A stretch of DNA of 64,000 bases from Trichodelitschia bisporula (Eukaryota; Ascomycota; Dothideomycetes; Phaeotrichales; Phaeotrichaceae): assembly GCA_010356995.1 (NCBI GenBank), contig ML996694.1, positions 453,676-517,675 on the forward strand. Reading direction: 5' to 3'. A program made the translations under genes and the position numbers. The notes beneath the pieces were generated by a model, which was given only the letters and a program-made list of their open reading frames with translations, was not told the origin of the DNA and did no database searches. Each line of letters opens with the position of its first letter. Within the stretch, counting starts at the first letter, position 1. Of the stretch, positions 47,653 to 58,847 are shown piece after piece.

Positions 47653-50600
47653 GGTCGCTGGCGGAAAGAAAACGAGGTGAGCGACAGTGGGAAGATAATG
47701 GAAAACAGAGAAAACGAAGACCGAGTACGTGCTGCTGCACAGAAAACTGAAAACAGCAATAAAAAGGGTTATCCTCTTTTAATGAAGGAGGAGGACGGTG
47801 GGGAGAATTGTCAACATACTGGATAGGGGGCCAGCATAGATATACCAACCACTGCTGTCATGATTGCACCCTTTTAGGCAGAGGGCGTCAATATCGACGG
47901 CCAACAAGCGAACGGCGACGGTAGCCCTCGGACGCTGAAGGCTAATGCAAGAGACAGGAGGTGCGAAGTCTGGTGGCACTGCTTAGGATGCAGTGCTTCC
48001 AATTGCTGAATTCGGGCACTCGAGCGGTCCGGCCATATGCAATCACCGAAATAGTAGCATCCAAGGATATCTCGCGAGGCGTTCAAGAATCGGGGGGATG
48101 GGAATCGAGGCGATTCAGGTGAGCAATGAATAGCTTCCGATTTGATAACGTAAGGGGAATCTCTGCAGCCATCAAGTGAGGAAAGAGAACCATCGGAATA
48201 TCGCATCATCATCAGAATATAGGATGATAACAGCATTCAGTATCCATCTAGACAAAAAGAATTGAGGGTGGAAGGTACTTTGGAAGGCTTAACTGAGATT
48301 AAGACAAGGCTGAAAGCCTCGCGCAACATCCAATTTCTTCAGGAATGCCGCGCCGAGAGTCCGCAGACGTCCTAGAACTAGAGCTGGCGCTGTTGCCGAG
48401 TTGCGCTTACTTCGTACAAATCAGAAATGTGGCCCGGGATGCCAGAATACCGCACGACAACCCGGGAATTGATGGCTCCTTCTACAGGATAGAGGATCCG
48501 GAAAGTGTTCGGCGGTCCCAAAGGCGCCACTGACTACTGCGTCGCACAGCTGGGGGTAAGTCGCCCGGCTTCTCGCTACCGCAAAAAGGTCAGCGGTCGT
48601 ACCGCTTCAGCGATGGGTCGGACATGGCTAGGCGAACATCCTCTTGACAGCGATTATCGCATCGTACGGATGCGGAGCGGCAGTGGCTGAGTACCGTAAG
48701 GTAGTGGGTTAGCAATTGGAATAGAATCTACCAGCTCATGCATCCCCTGCATCGATGCTGAGAGGGTACCTCGGCGCCACTGCTGCTGTACTAGGGTTTG
48801 GTTCTCCACCGTACTATCACAGCTTGTGGAGAGCGTCAGCAAGCACAGCAGCGTTCCGAAGCGCATCCATGGGTCCCAAATGCCATTCGTTGCACTGACT
48901 CGGTCCACATCTAGACTGGTCTAGGATGCCGCTGAGGCTGATGAGATGCTAGAGGCTTCGGTTCCGATATCCACGGTCCATTGCTGCCGTGCGACGATCA
49001 GGAATCCAAAACCCGCTACGTGGGAAGGCGAGCAGCTGTCAAGTCTCCGAAAGTACGTGATTGTGGGGGTACGAAACTGCACATTAGAGAAGCATCAAGC
49101 CGTGTCATATGCGAAACGAAAATATTTTGCTCCTCGCTTACCGCTCCCCGGATGCTGTAAGAGGGTGAGGCTCACGATCTCTCTCGCACAACGGCATGCG
49201 AGAGGCGTTTGCAGCTGTTGTAAGGTTACGGGTAACGCTCTGGGTCAAAATCACTACAGATGTGTAATTGAAGTCGGGGGATATGAGGAAGTGAGATGGG
49301 ATAAGGGTTTTCGGTGGAGATGGCTGTGAGAGGCATCAGCAACAGCACGAAGATGAAACGAGAGGCGCGTCGTTGGAAGGCGAGCAATCGTGGCTGGTAG
49401 ACGATTAAGCGCCACCCGAAAATGTTTGTGGCCGCTACCGTCCGCAACAAAACTCGTATAAGGCGACCACGATTTCTCCGGTGGGGCCTCTCGAGCGTTG
49501 GTAGCGGGTGATGCCCCCCGATGGGACGGCGATGGGGTTTGTGGTGAGAGTACCACAAGTGCAGTGTATACTCCGTACCATAGCATGGAGATGCCTGGTA
49601 AGTGCGGAGACCCGAGCTGAGGTCTGTGTGTTGAGGCTTGAGCTGAGCCTCAAAGAGCTTCGAGGGGAAGAGGTCAAAGCTTAGCATGAGACATCTACGA
49701 CATCACATTTCTTTGCGCTCACTGATTCACTCGGCTTACCGTACATCACCAACCCCATCTTGCTGATCCGGACGACTCCGTGCCCCTCCCTTCTGTACGC
49801 TCGTCAGAAAACGCCTCTCAATCTTTGATGCAGAGTTGCTCGGTCTCCTTCCCATCTACGGATGTACGGATACAACAATGTAACCACGGTACGGAGTCGG
49901 CCCGTCGGAGAAGCGAAGATCACGCTTCGGCAACTGCGCTTCGTTTGGAAGACGATGCCGCAAACAGCGGAATCTTGATTGAGGTTTTGCAGCTGCTTGT
50001 ACCGTTCGTCTCCCCCGCCCGGCCGCTAATGTTTTGCTTTTGCCGCCTTGCAAGCCATCTTCATCCACTCTGTCCGCCCCTCCCGAGTTGTGGCTTCCTC
50101 CAACCAATAGCCTCTCCTTCGGTGACTTTCTTCGGGACGGGAACGATCGCCACCATCTCGCCGTGAGCAACCTGGGATATTTCCCCGAGATTTCTCGACT
50201 TCGTTCGGATGACAACGCTTGTTTATCCCTATGAAGGGAACGTATTCCATAATTGCCGGAAAAATTGGCGGTCCTCGGGCAGCTCAGGACAGTAACACTG
50301 TTTATCGACGGATTCTTCCATTAAAGGATTCTGTTTTCAGTGTTGCAGTCTCATGTTGCGCTCTGACGCGACCTCCGTACGGAGACCATACCTTGTGGGC
50401 ATTCAGCACCGACGCTGGACACAGTACCACGACGGCGTGGCTTGAGAATCCCACCCGGCCTGGTACGCCGCTTACCATCCCTGCAGCCCCGCAACTGCAA
50501 GTGAGCAGCCCCGGGGTTCGGAGCGCTGCGCGTTGCTGTTCACCAGAGGAGTGCATCGAATGAGCACCCCAACTGCTATGTCCTCGCCGGAACACCTTCT

Positions 50601-51394
50601 CTCCCAAATTAGCAGGACTATGACTGATTTGATTGCCCACACGAGGCAAGTCGGGCATGGTGGCGTCTGCAATCCTCGAGGAAGCTTCTAGGCTGAACCT
50701 CCAAGCGATCCATCTCATGGTTGCAACAAGCGGAGGTATGTCCCCTCATCATACCAAACCTCCTCAATTTCGAAAGCCGTCCGATATCATTGGTACATTG
50801 AGGCATCTGCCCTCCATGCTAAACTGGCTTTTGACATCGACAAACATTGGCTGCGTTTCGTCCCCTCTCCACTCCCTACCCGCCTGGACATGGAGGCGTT
50901 TCCCTTCCTGTTGGTCAGTGTTGCCCGATCTCCCTAAATCTTGCTGGTTGCTTCGAATGATATGCATCAAGACTGCAGCACCTGCGCAGGGCCATTCGCT
51001 CTGCAGTGCCTGCAGTGGCAAGTTCTATTCTCGTCTCCAGTCGGGCAGGCTGAGGGGTGCTGGCCATGTTCATACAGACTTCGCGCATGGCGGTCTGAGC
51101 TTCCTGCTTCCAAACGTTTCCGTATGCCGGATACCGGAATCTGCGGTGCACATGGACGCCATCCGGCATGGAGTCTGGCTACCGTCGAGGCTTTGCCGCG
51201 TATCAGCAGCTGCGGGGGTTGGCTTACCATGTACATGGTTGGTTAGCTCAGGTACTCCCGCTGGCTTACCATTTCTCATATATGCCTCTTTGAATCCCTC
51301 CCTTCTGTTCTCCATATCTCCCATAGTCCTTCGTTGACCTTCCATTCACGCCAATACATACAATCCTTCGTTTTACGTCCAACACTTCGCGGTC
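47653..51394. other. Long intergenic region without recognised genes
   Basis: About 3.7 kb. The left end is the laccase promoter and the right end the promoter of the secreted Thr-rich protein. The open frames between (longest plus 50633-51337, minus 49226-49687) have no known motif and odd composition. TACCGTA heptamers lie at 48692 and 49737. I saw no transposon ends. Confidence 0.45.
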
Positions 51395-52821
51395 ATGCAA
51401 CCCGTCCATTCACTGGCGAATAAGCTCGCCCTTTTCGGGCTGCTCGGGTTGTTCGCTACCAACACTCTCGCTCAGGACAACCCTTGCAAATCTTTTGGCG
51501 TTGACTTTCAAGATGGTGGATCCTATTTCCAGAACCAGCTATCCAGTGATCCTTTCACATTCGTTCAACAATTCCAAGGTATACTCACGCCACATCTACT
51601 GGATCATCTTTAACATTACTGGCATAGGCTGTGCGGCGGACAACTCACAAAACATCCTCGTCGACCCTCAGGGAGATCAGGTCCAATGCTCGGATACCCC
51701 GTTACTTCCTGACAATACACCGGAGATGTCAACTTGGTGTGTGGAATCAGCTCTTACACGTCACCTTCGTTAATACATACCAGCCCTTTAACCAAGAGTC
51801 AGATGATTTCTGGGCCCTGGTCCGTTGTAATCTTGAGCAACAATGGCAATGCTGCCCCCATCGCATACCAGAGGGACTTCGTTCTCAGCGTTGCCCCTCA
51901 GAACACCACGACGTTCACACCCACTGCGACCATGTCAACCACAACTACTCCGATGGTAAACTCAACAGGTAAGCTTTGACGTGAAACGTGATTAGCTCCG
52001 CTGAACTTGAATAGTTATCACAACAGATGTTTCCTCGACCACTCTCCCAGCAGCGACTACCACTGTTCCCTCCACAGTAAGCTAATTTCTTCCACCGCCG
52101 GGCGGCTTGCTAATCCAAATAGACCATATACCCTACCAAGACGATGACACCTGCTCGCGTTACCGTCTACACCACCAAAACGATCAACACCATCACTCGC
52201 ATAAAACCCACGCTCACAGTTATCAAGACCACCAAAGTCGTCACCGCGACGTGCACTGTCCCACCGCGTCAACCGACCAACGACAGGAAAGCCAGGATTA
52301 TCCCCACCATCCGTGGCGTCACTGCCGCAGCCCTCAGTGCTTCTTCTGCCACTGCCTCCGCTGCACCATCCCCCAACCCTGCTCGCAACCGCAGAGGGCG
52401 CGGCTTCATCCAGAATCGCGCGAGGTTCCTGAAGGAGCGCTCAGAGAGACTGGCTGTCATGCACGCCGGTGCCATCGTCAAGCGCGCTCCCGACCAACCT
52501 GTCATGACGATTACGGATACCAATACTGCAGATTACCCTACCATTACCCAGACCATCACGGCTCCAGAACTCATCAATACCATCATCAACACTGTCCAGA
52601 CTACGACGACAATCACCCCGCCTGTCGTCACTGTTATGTCGGGTCAGGTCATCCAAGTCACTACAGTGACGGCCCCGACGCCTACGCGTGTCATCACGAA
52701 ACAAGTCCTTGCGACTGTGTTGGTCACCAAGACCTACGCATTCACCGTCACTATCACCTCAACAATGACGCCGACTGCAAGCGTGACTGCTTGCCGCAAC
52801 AGAGGTGGGAAATTTTTCTGA
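51395..52821 (+). CDS. Secreted Thr-rich, mucin-like hypothetical protein, five exons
   Basis: Exons 51395-51578, 51628-51736, 51784-51968, 52027-52076 and 52123-52821 join to 408 residues. A signal peptide (LANKLALFGLLGLFATNTLA, residues about 7-26) leads to a small ordered-looking N-terminal domain of about 130 residues with cysteines (NPCKSFGVDFQDGGSYF, GCAADNSQNILVD, MSTCPLTKSQMISGPWSVV) and IAYQRDFVLSVAPQN. The rest is Thr/Val-rich with a repeated Thr-Ile-Thr pattern (VTVYTTKTINTITRIKPTLT), suited to O-glycosylation. It is interrupted by a basic stretch (residues about 240-280, NRRGRGFIQNRARFLKERSE) and a Lys-Arg site (AIVKRAPDQ) that a Kex2-type protease could cut. The last residues are CRNRGGKFF with no hydrophobic GPI tail, so it is probably secreted or wall-bound. 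The function is unknown. Confidence 0.75.
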
Positions 52822-53692
52822 TCTCCGAAGGTCAGGCGCCTTTAATCTTTGGCATTTTTTGGTGCGGCGTTCTTGACTTCCGGCGTGAAGATTACGTCGT
52901 TAGAATGTCGTTTGTTTTTTTAACATCATTGGACTTAATATTTCCATGCTTGGATGCTTCTGAATCCGGGATCGGTGCATGATGTGTACGTGTAGATTAT
53001 GCTATGCATCTCCTGAACGGAGCTTCTTAGTCTTGATTCATCTTGTCCGGCATGCGGTGCGAAGGAATTCCCACGCGTGTCAACTCGGTTTCGTTCGTCA
53101 AGCCTTACTGTTAGGAGTGTCCTTGCAGAAGCCGCTGCGGCGTTAGGCACAGAAACTAATTCTCAGCCGGAGGTACAGACGCACACATTCATCACCTTTC
53201 TCGCAACGTGCAAAGCTGGGGAGTCTCGAACTTCCTGCTTCAACCCCACCATGCCTTACCAGACCTTGGCTAGCTCTACTATTGATGGACATGTCGAGTT
53301 TTAGGTCTTGGTTGTTCTTATCGCTGCTTACACTCACAGTATGACAAAGTGCGACAGTATCGGGGTGGAGTGAGGAAGGTAGGGTTTCAGCCTTACGCGT
53401 CTGGTCTTGGGCTTGGCTGTAGAAGCGGATTGGCCAGCGACTGTTTCTCTCCACCATTGCCAGAACTAGTTCTAGCTCCTAGAAGATGGGAGAGACATTA
53501 GAGTAACGACGGGCGGAAATGTTGAAGCCAATCTACCAGATTTAGAGAACGCTCTAAGACCGGAGCTACCTGTATATCGTGGACCACATAACTACCCGTA
53601 GAATACAAGCACTCCGAGGCCAAATTCACCCATTGCCCGCAGGCATACCGGCCTCATATTCCACCCATAATCCTCATAAGTATCCCACAACC
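52822..53692. other. Convergent 3' flanks of secreted-protein gene and orphan exon
   Basis: About 870 bp. A 60-70 codon frame occurs on each strand, but none is recognisable. Confidence 0.45.
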
Positions 53693-54058
53693 CTATCCCG
53701 AACTCCCAGCCGATCCCCCGCTTTTAACTTTCTTCATAACGAGGCCAACATCTGCATCGTCACCGTCAAAGCTTTCGTCACTGCTCAGCCCATCTGGCTC
53801 CCCTTCATAATCGCCAACACCCATTCCGCGTAGACTCTCATCCACATCTTGAATGTCTACCTCGCTCATAACCGCTGAAATCGCGCCACCTGTCTCTCCT
53901 CCTTTCGTTTCGGCTACTCTCTCTTGGGCTGCTGCTTCGGCAGCTGCAGCTGCAGCCTGGCGCTGCGCGAGTCGGGCTGCGAACTGACGGCGTGCGCGCG
54001 TGGGGACTTGCAATGGAAGTGGTTTGGAGAGGGTGTCAATTGAAGACTTAGTAGCCGA
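53693..54058 (-). CDS. Orphan terminal exon of an unidentified gene
   Basis: From a clean acceptor (AAATAG before 54058) a 121-residue frame runs to a stop at 53693: SATKSSIDTLSKPLPLQVPT, then an Arg/Ala/Gln-rich helix (RARRQFAARLAQRQ), an Ala-rich stretch and an acidic tail (SEVDIQDVDESLRGMGVGDY, DESFDGDDADVG). The pattern of a PLP segment, a basic helix and an acidic tail resembles C termini of nucleolar ribosome-assembly proteins, but I cannot name it. In-frame sequence upstream stops at once, so at least one 5' exon is missing. The only nearby donor that keeps frame (CTTCAG/GTATAT, about 54092) would leave a 34-bp intron, shorter than normal here. It could also be an alternative last exon of the SAPS gene. 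Confidence 0.4.
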   Translation of the reverse strand, partial: SATKSSIDTLSKPLPLQVPTRARRQFAARLAQRQAAAAAAEAAAQERVAETKGGETGGAISAVMSEVDIQDVDESLRGMGVGDYEGEPDGLSSDESFDGDDADVGLVMKKVKSGGSAGSSG

Positions 54059-54546
54059 CTATTTAGGACGAAAATCATGTCAGCCAATATACCTGAAGGG
54101 TGTGCGGAGGTGGTAGGGGGGTCAAGCACCGAGAGAAATATGGCACACAACCGGGAGACGAAGAGTGCAGCGATAGAGCGAGAACAATGGGGCCTCCGTT
54201 CCCAATCTTTCTATATGTGGCATGAATGGGTTGCTTTCGCTCTACGAAATGTAGTTTCGCGCATGGGTATGCTGCTATAGCTGGACATGTAGAGAACTGA
54301 AAGACATGAGGAGGAGACCCTTGAGGTCTCGAAGAAAAATGAGGAGGTACCATGCCACATTTACAATCCCCATATTCCTCCCCTTTACAACAGATGACAT
54401 GAAAAGGAGTGGGACATAGGGTAGACAAATAAGCAGTGGACATAAGTGGAGGGGAATCAGAGGCACTCATTGACATCGTCTCCCGGCAGGGAAAAAGCAT
54501 GAACACAGACTCTCGTGTTGACTGTGTGAGTAAGCGAAGGAGGTGA
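54059..54546. other. Short intergenic region between SAPS gene and orphan exon
   Basis: About 490 bp. A minus-strand frame stays open across it (54665-54075) but overlaps the end of the SAPS coding region and has no recognisable sequence. It may hold the missing 5' exon of the locus to its left. Confidence 0.35.
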
Positions 54547-57453
54547 TTATGGATATCCCATATCAATATCTTCAAAGGAAAGTTCACCCACTTGTTCCGA
54601 GTCATCGACGGGCAAAGTCTGCCGTGGCAATTCGCCATCGTCCATCTCCTCATCCTCCTCGTCACTTGAACCTTGGCTGAATCCGCTCAAAAGGCTATTT
54701 CCGCTAAACGGATAGTTGCCGGGTGTTGATCCTCCCGTGTTCGCCAGATCAGCACTGTCCAGGCCTAGTGATACAGTGCTCGTAAGGTTTACGAGTGGGG
54801 ACGCGCCGCCAAAGCTGTGAGCTGCGTTCACTGCGTTCAATACGGCCGCGCGAGTACCGCCGTTCACATCTGGCCGTACACCGCCAAGAATTGCGTTGTC
54901 ACGCTCACGCGTTTCAGCGAGTGTGTGCTCGACATAGTGAACCCAAGTCGGGCTCACTACTTTGTCGACCACAGCTTGCGATAACTGCTCGGGTGCATGC
55001 CTCTCGGTGAACTTGACGACCTCCTCGGCGATGAGCGTGATATGCCCCATGTATCCCAGCCGCATGTTTGACTCCGCCTGTGCCTTGTCGCTAGCTTCTT
55101 GGCCCTCGACAATCCGTTCTGTGATGCGTCCAGTTTGAAAAAGATCAATGGCCAGGGAGCGATTAAAGCCTCGGGAAAGCGCAGCGTTGAACACTTGCTG
55201 AACTACATCGTACACAACGTTATGCAGGAAGTTGTTCCAAGGGAAACGGAAGAAAAAGTCCTAGATCACTGTAAGATAGGAGTGATTGGATCAGCTCAAC
55301 AACTCACCAGAATGGTTGGAACGACCCGATGTTTGACGAACATCATTTTTAGCAAATCCCCAACGACCGGCCGACCATCGATATCAATCTCGTACGGAGT
55401 GGTGACCTCCTCGACAGGCGCCTTTCCGTCATCGACATCAGATGTGGGCAATGCGGAAGAGGGTTTCTCTGGCGACAGTGAGCGTTTTCCGGCAAACAGA
55501 GGAGCCGGTCTATCGTCGGCCCGAGGAGAAAGATCGCCACTATTAGATGGGGGAGATGTCTCTGAAGAAGAGGTATTAGGAATGGTGCTCTGAGTGAGAG
55601 CGTGTAAACTGACCAATGTCTCCAACGACCGCTGAACTTGTCTCACTCTCCGACTCCTGCATGATTGTGTCGGTATCCAGATCTACCGAACCAAGTCTTG
55701 CGGTAAGACCCGTGGACGTCGGGGAGTTGGCATTCGTGGCCAAGTCACCTTCTAACTTTGACGAACTGACTTCATCGGGCGCCTGTGGGGCGGTACGCTT
55801 TCGCGGAGAAAGCGGAGGCTCGATAAGATCATCATCGGATTTCTCCAGTTCCCTAGGCTTGACCTTGGGAGATCTTTCCAGAGGTACCCCGACAATAGCA
55901 TCCGGTTCATCGAGGTCATCTTTGATATCGTCACCAAGGACTTCAGACGCTGTAACGTTTTCGAACTCTTCTTCGCTATTGGTTGGGAGGTCCTGGCGTT
56001 TGATTTCTTCTGGAGAATCGGCTGAAATTGACGGAGCTGATGCAAAATGGAACCCCGAGCTGTCCACACTTGTTCCGAATTCATTGACGGGATTTTCCCT
56101 TGAAGGTCCTAGCTTTCCCTCAGCCTTTAACCGGGATCGTTCAACATCCCGTCTCTTGACTTCGTTCTCGCTGCCTCTCTCGTTAAGCAGCTGCATATTA
56201 CTACAATGGAGAAGCTCGGCCATAAGTTCGCAGGTCTTGAAGCGATCGAAACCCAAAGGCTCGATCTTAGAGCCAAAGGCCACGCTAAGCTCCTTCTTTC
56301 GACTTGTCAACATGAGATGCATGAAATCCGGTACATGGTTCGCAAATTGGCGGAGCAATGTGCCAAGATATATAGGATCTGTCGACTTCGGAGTGGGACC
56401 GGTTTGGTTCTCGATGTCGTAATCGGAGTTGTTCTTGCGAATCACCTCGATTATGATACCAACACCAACCGTGAGTGGGTTCCCTCCTTGCAGCATGTCG
56501 GAGATGAGCTGCTTGACGCATTCCTCAGACACAAGTTCTCGTGTGAGTTCGTTCGGGCCGATGACGTTCGTATCGGGGGCGGTGGCGTTTGCGGAGATGG
56601 TTATGATGGCTTTGAGGAAATCTCCGGCAGATGTCTGCGTAGCGGCACAACGATCGGGTGCGAGTAGAGAAAGTAAGAGAGGGATCAGCCCTTGCGATTG
56701 CAACCACTGATAAGAATTAGCGTTATGTCCTCGTAAGTATGAGCATTCTTAACTCACATCTACAATCCCCTGGCCACCCTCATTGCGCTCCAGGCTAATG
56801 ATTTTGAGTAGTAAGTCCATTATGACCGGGCAGTCGACGTGTTTGAGCATATCTTCCACCACATTGTCTATTGACTTAAAAATATCCAACATCTCTTCCG
56901 TCTTCTTGTCCAGAAGTGACTCGTTGACCTTGGTGAAGTACCCAGCCTGGAGTGGGTCCAGCGGCGGCTCTTGCTTCAAATATTCCCAGAACTTGCGCAA
57001 AGTTTCACGATTCTCGAGCAGGGCGTCGGCGATGGACCAGACCTCCGATGAAAGTACCTCACAGGCAACAAACGCGTACTTCAGGCGCTGCTTCTCTTCT
57101 TTGCTTTCGTCTTCGCCGGGATCAGATTTCGTCAAGGACTTGGACCGTGACCGACGTCGCCTACTAAAGAAGCTGTTCAGTGGGCCGCCGCCGCTTGTGT
57201 CCTCATCTTCTGGCTCCGGACTGGGTTGCAGTTGCTGTTGGTCATCCTCGGAGTTCTTTGGAGCGATCACGTATTGAAGCAAACGCTCCAGCACGTATTC
57301 CTCCCGGAGAATTTCCAGTAACTTGGCGTTCTGCTGCTTCAACTCCTGTATGAGATCTGCATCATCGAGAAGCTCCTCAACAGTAACATTGGGCTTTTCG
57401 AGAAGCGTGTGTAGCGAGGAAATACTTGTGTATCCCCCAAACCGCCAGAACAT
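54547..57453 (-). CDS. SAPS-domain protein, Sit4/PP6 phosphatase-associated (Sap155/Sap185/Ekc1 type)
   Basis: Regulatory subunit of the PP2A-like phosphatase Sit4/PP6, linked to G1 progression and TOR signalling in yeasts. Exons 57453-56758, 56706-55614, 55561-55308 and 55260-54547 give 918 residues. The N terminus MFWRFGGYTSISSLHTLLEK is the family start, followed by TVEELLDDADLIQELKQQN and the SAPS helical repeats (ERLLQYVIAPKNSEDD, RLKYAFVACEVLSSEVWSIA, CPVIMDLLLKIISLERNEGG, GLIPLLLSLLAPDRCAATQT). An acidic, Ser-rich insert (residues about 420-620) precedes the last SAPS block (VVPTIL-DFFFRFPWNNFLHNVV, VKFTERHAPEQLSQAVVDKV). The C terminus ends ELSFEDIDMGYP. It is divergent from the Vps60 gene. 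Confidence 0.92.
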
Positions 57454-58150
57454 GGTGAAGAGATTAGGTGATATCCAGGCTAGAAACGCCGCAGTTAGGC
57501 GCTGGAGGGAAGGAGTGTGGACGAAGAAGTGGTGAACGTTGAAGTCCGATAGGTATCATGCGAGCTGGATATGCCGAAGAGGAGGAGATGGTAAAAGAGG
57601 GGTCACAGCAAGTGTTGCGGGTGACGATCGTGGGGGTGGGTCGGCCTCGAAGGCTTGGAGGACACGCGGGGCTGCCGGTCGCTGGATCTCGGACACGTCG
57701 CGATAGAGCTTCCTGAGGGGAAGGAGGCGGTTGGAGATTGGAGAAATGGAGATGAACAGACGTGTGTATCCTGTGACTGACAGAAAGAAAATTAATTGGG
57801 AGGAAGTGGAGCAGCTTGAATGCTAAACATATGGCGGGGTCGACGGAGCCGTCAATGCTTTGCTTTTCGGTTGCCTCTTGGTGGATCGAAAGCGATGAAT
57901 GACTAGGCGCTGGGCAGATGGCGGCACTGGGCACTTAGTCGCTGGTGCGCCTGCTGTTCGGCCGTTCAACGGTCATTGATAATCACGTGACTCGGGCTTG
58001 GTCGTGGGGTGACGGAAACCAGGCAGCGTCATTCCCCGTGAAAGGAGGAAGCAACCATTCTGCAAATCCTGTGCGCAAATTCAACCCAATACTCCGAACG
58101 GAAAACTCGGAAAGACATTCGACAGGTAGCATTTGATTGTCCTCCTCACG
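57454..58150. other. Divergent promoter region between SAPS and Vps60 genes
   Basis: About 700 bp between two starts facing away from each other. The minus-strand frame 57464-57934 is Pro/Ser/His-rich and looks like a leader-region shadow. No gene is recognised. Confidence 0.5.
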
Positions 58151-58847
58151 ATGAACCGCCTCTTCGGCGCGAAAAGCAACGCACCAAAGCCGAGTCTGAA
58201 CAGCGCCATATCCAATGTAAAACGACCTGTCCACCTGGCAACTTATGGAGCTAGCTAACCGCTGTTGGTAGGTCGATACCCGGATAGAAAGCATAGACGT
58301 CAAGCTCGCAAAGCTGAATGGCGAACTCACGGTCTACCAGCAGCGCCTGGCGAAGATGCGGGACGGTCCGGGCAAGACGGCCATCAAGCAAAAGGCCCTC
58401 AAGGTCCTGCAGCAGCGCAAAATGTACGAGTCACAACGCGATCAGCTGCAGCAACAGTCATGGAATATGGAGCAGGCGGGCATGATGCAAGATAATCTCA
58501 AGAACACAATGGTGACGGTTGATGCCATGAAGTCCACGACAAAGGAGCTGCGGAAACAGTATGGCAAAGTCAACATTGATCAGATCGAGCGGCTCCAGGA
58601 CGAAATGGCAGACCTCATGGACATGGGAAACGACATTCAGGAGAGCATCAGCAGGAGTTACGATGTGCCGGAGGACGTGGACGAAGCAGAGCTGGATGCC
58701 GAGTTGGAAGCGCTGGGTGAAGAGGTTGCCCTGGAGGGAATTGGGGAGAGCGAGTCGATGCCGGGTTTCCTTATGGATGAGACAGCGCCCCCACAGTTTA
58801 TCGACGAGCCTCCAGAACCAGCAAAGGTCAAGGAAGCTGCTGGCTGA
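58151..58847 (+). CDS. vps60: ESCRT-III-related protein Vps60/CHMP5
   Basis: Snf7-family protein of the late endosome that acts with Vta1/Vps4 in multivesicular-body sorting. Exons 58151-58216 and 58272-58847 give 213 residues. The start MNRLFGAKSNAPKPSLNSAI is typical. The core has VDTRIESIDVKLAKLNGELT, QQRLAKMRDGPGKTAIKQKA, LKVLQQRKMYESQRDQLQQQ, then WNMEQAGMMQDNLKNTMVTV. An acidic C-terminal half follows (EDVDEAELDAELEALGEEV), including a MIM-like ending. Length matches the family (about 220). The exon-1 donor is GTAAAA, weaker than usual. Confidence 0.94.

Noticed and set aside
50633-51337. 234-codon plus-strand frame upstream of the secreted protein
   Set aside because: Odd composition (many Trp, Cys and Ser), no motif, overlapped by several minus-strand frames. 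It is probably promoter DNA.
54075-54665. 196-codon minus-strand frame between the SAPS gene and the orphan exon
   Set aside because: It overlaps the SAPS 3' coding end in another frame, has no known sequence, and needs a 34-bp intron to be useful. Kept only as a possibility in the finding on the orphan exon.
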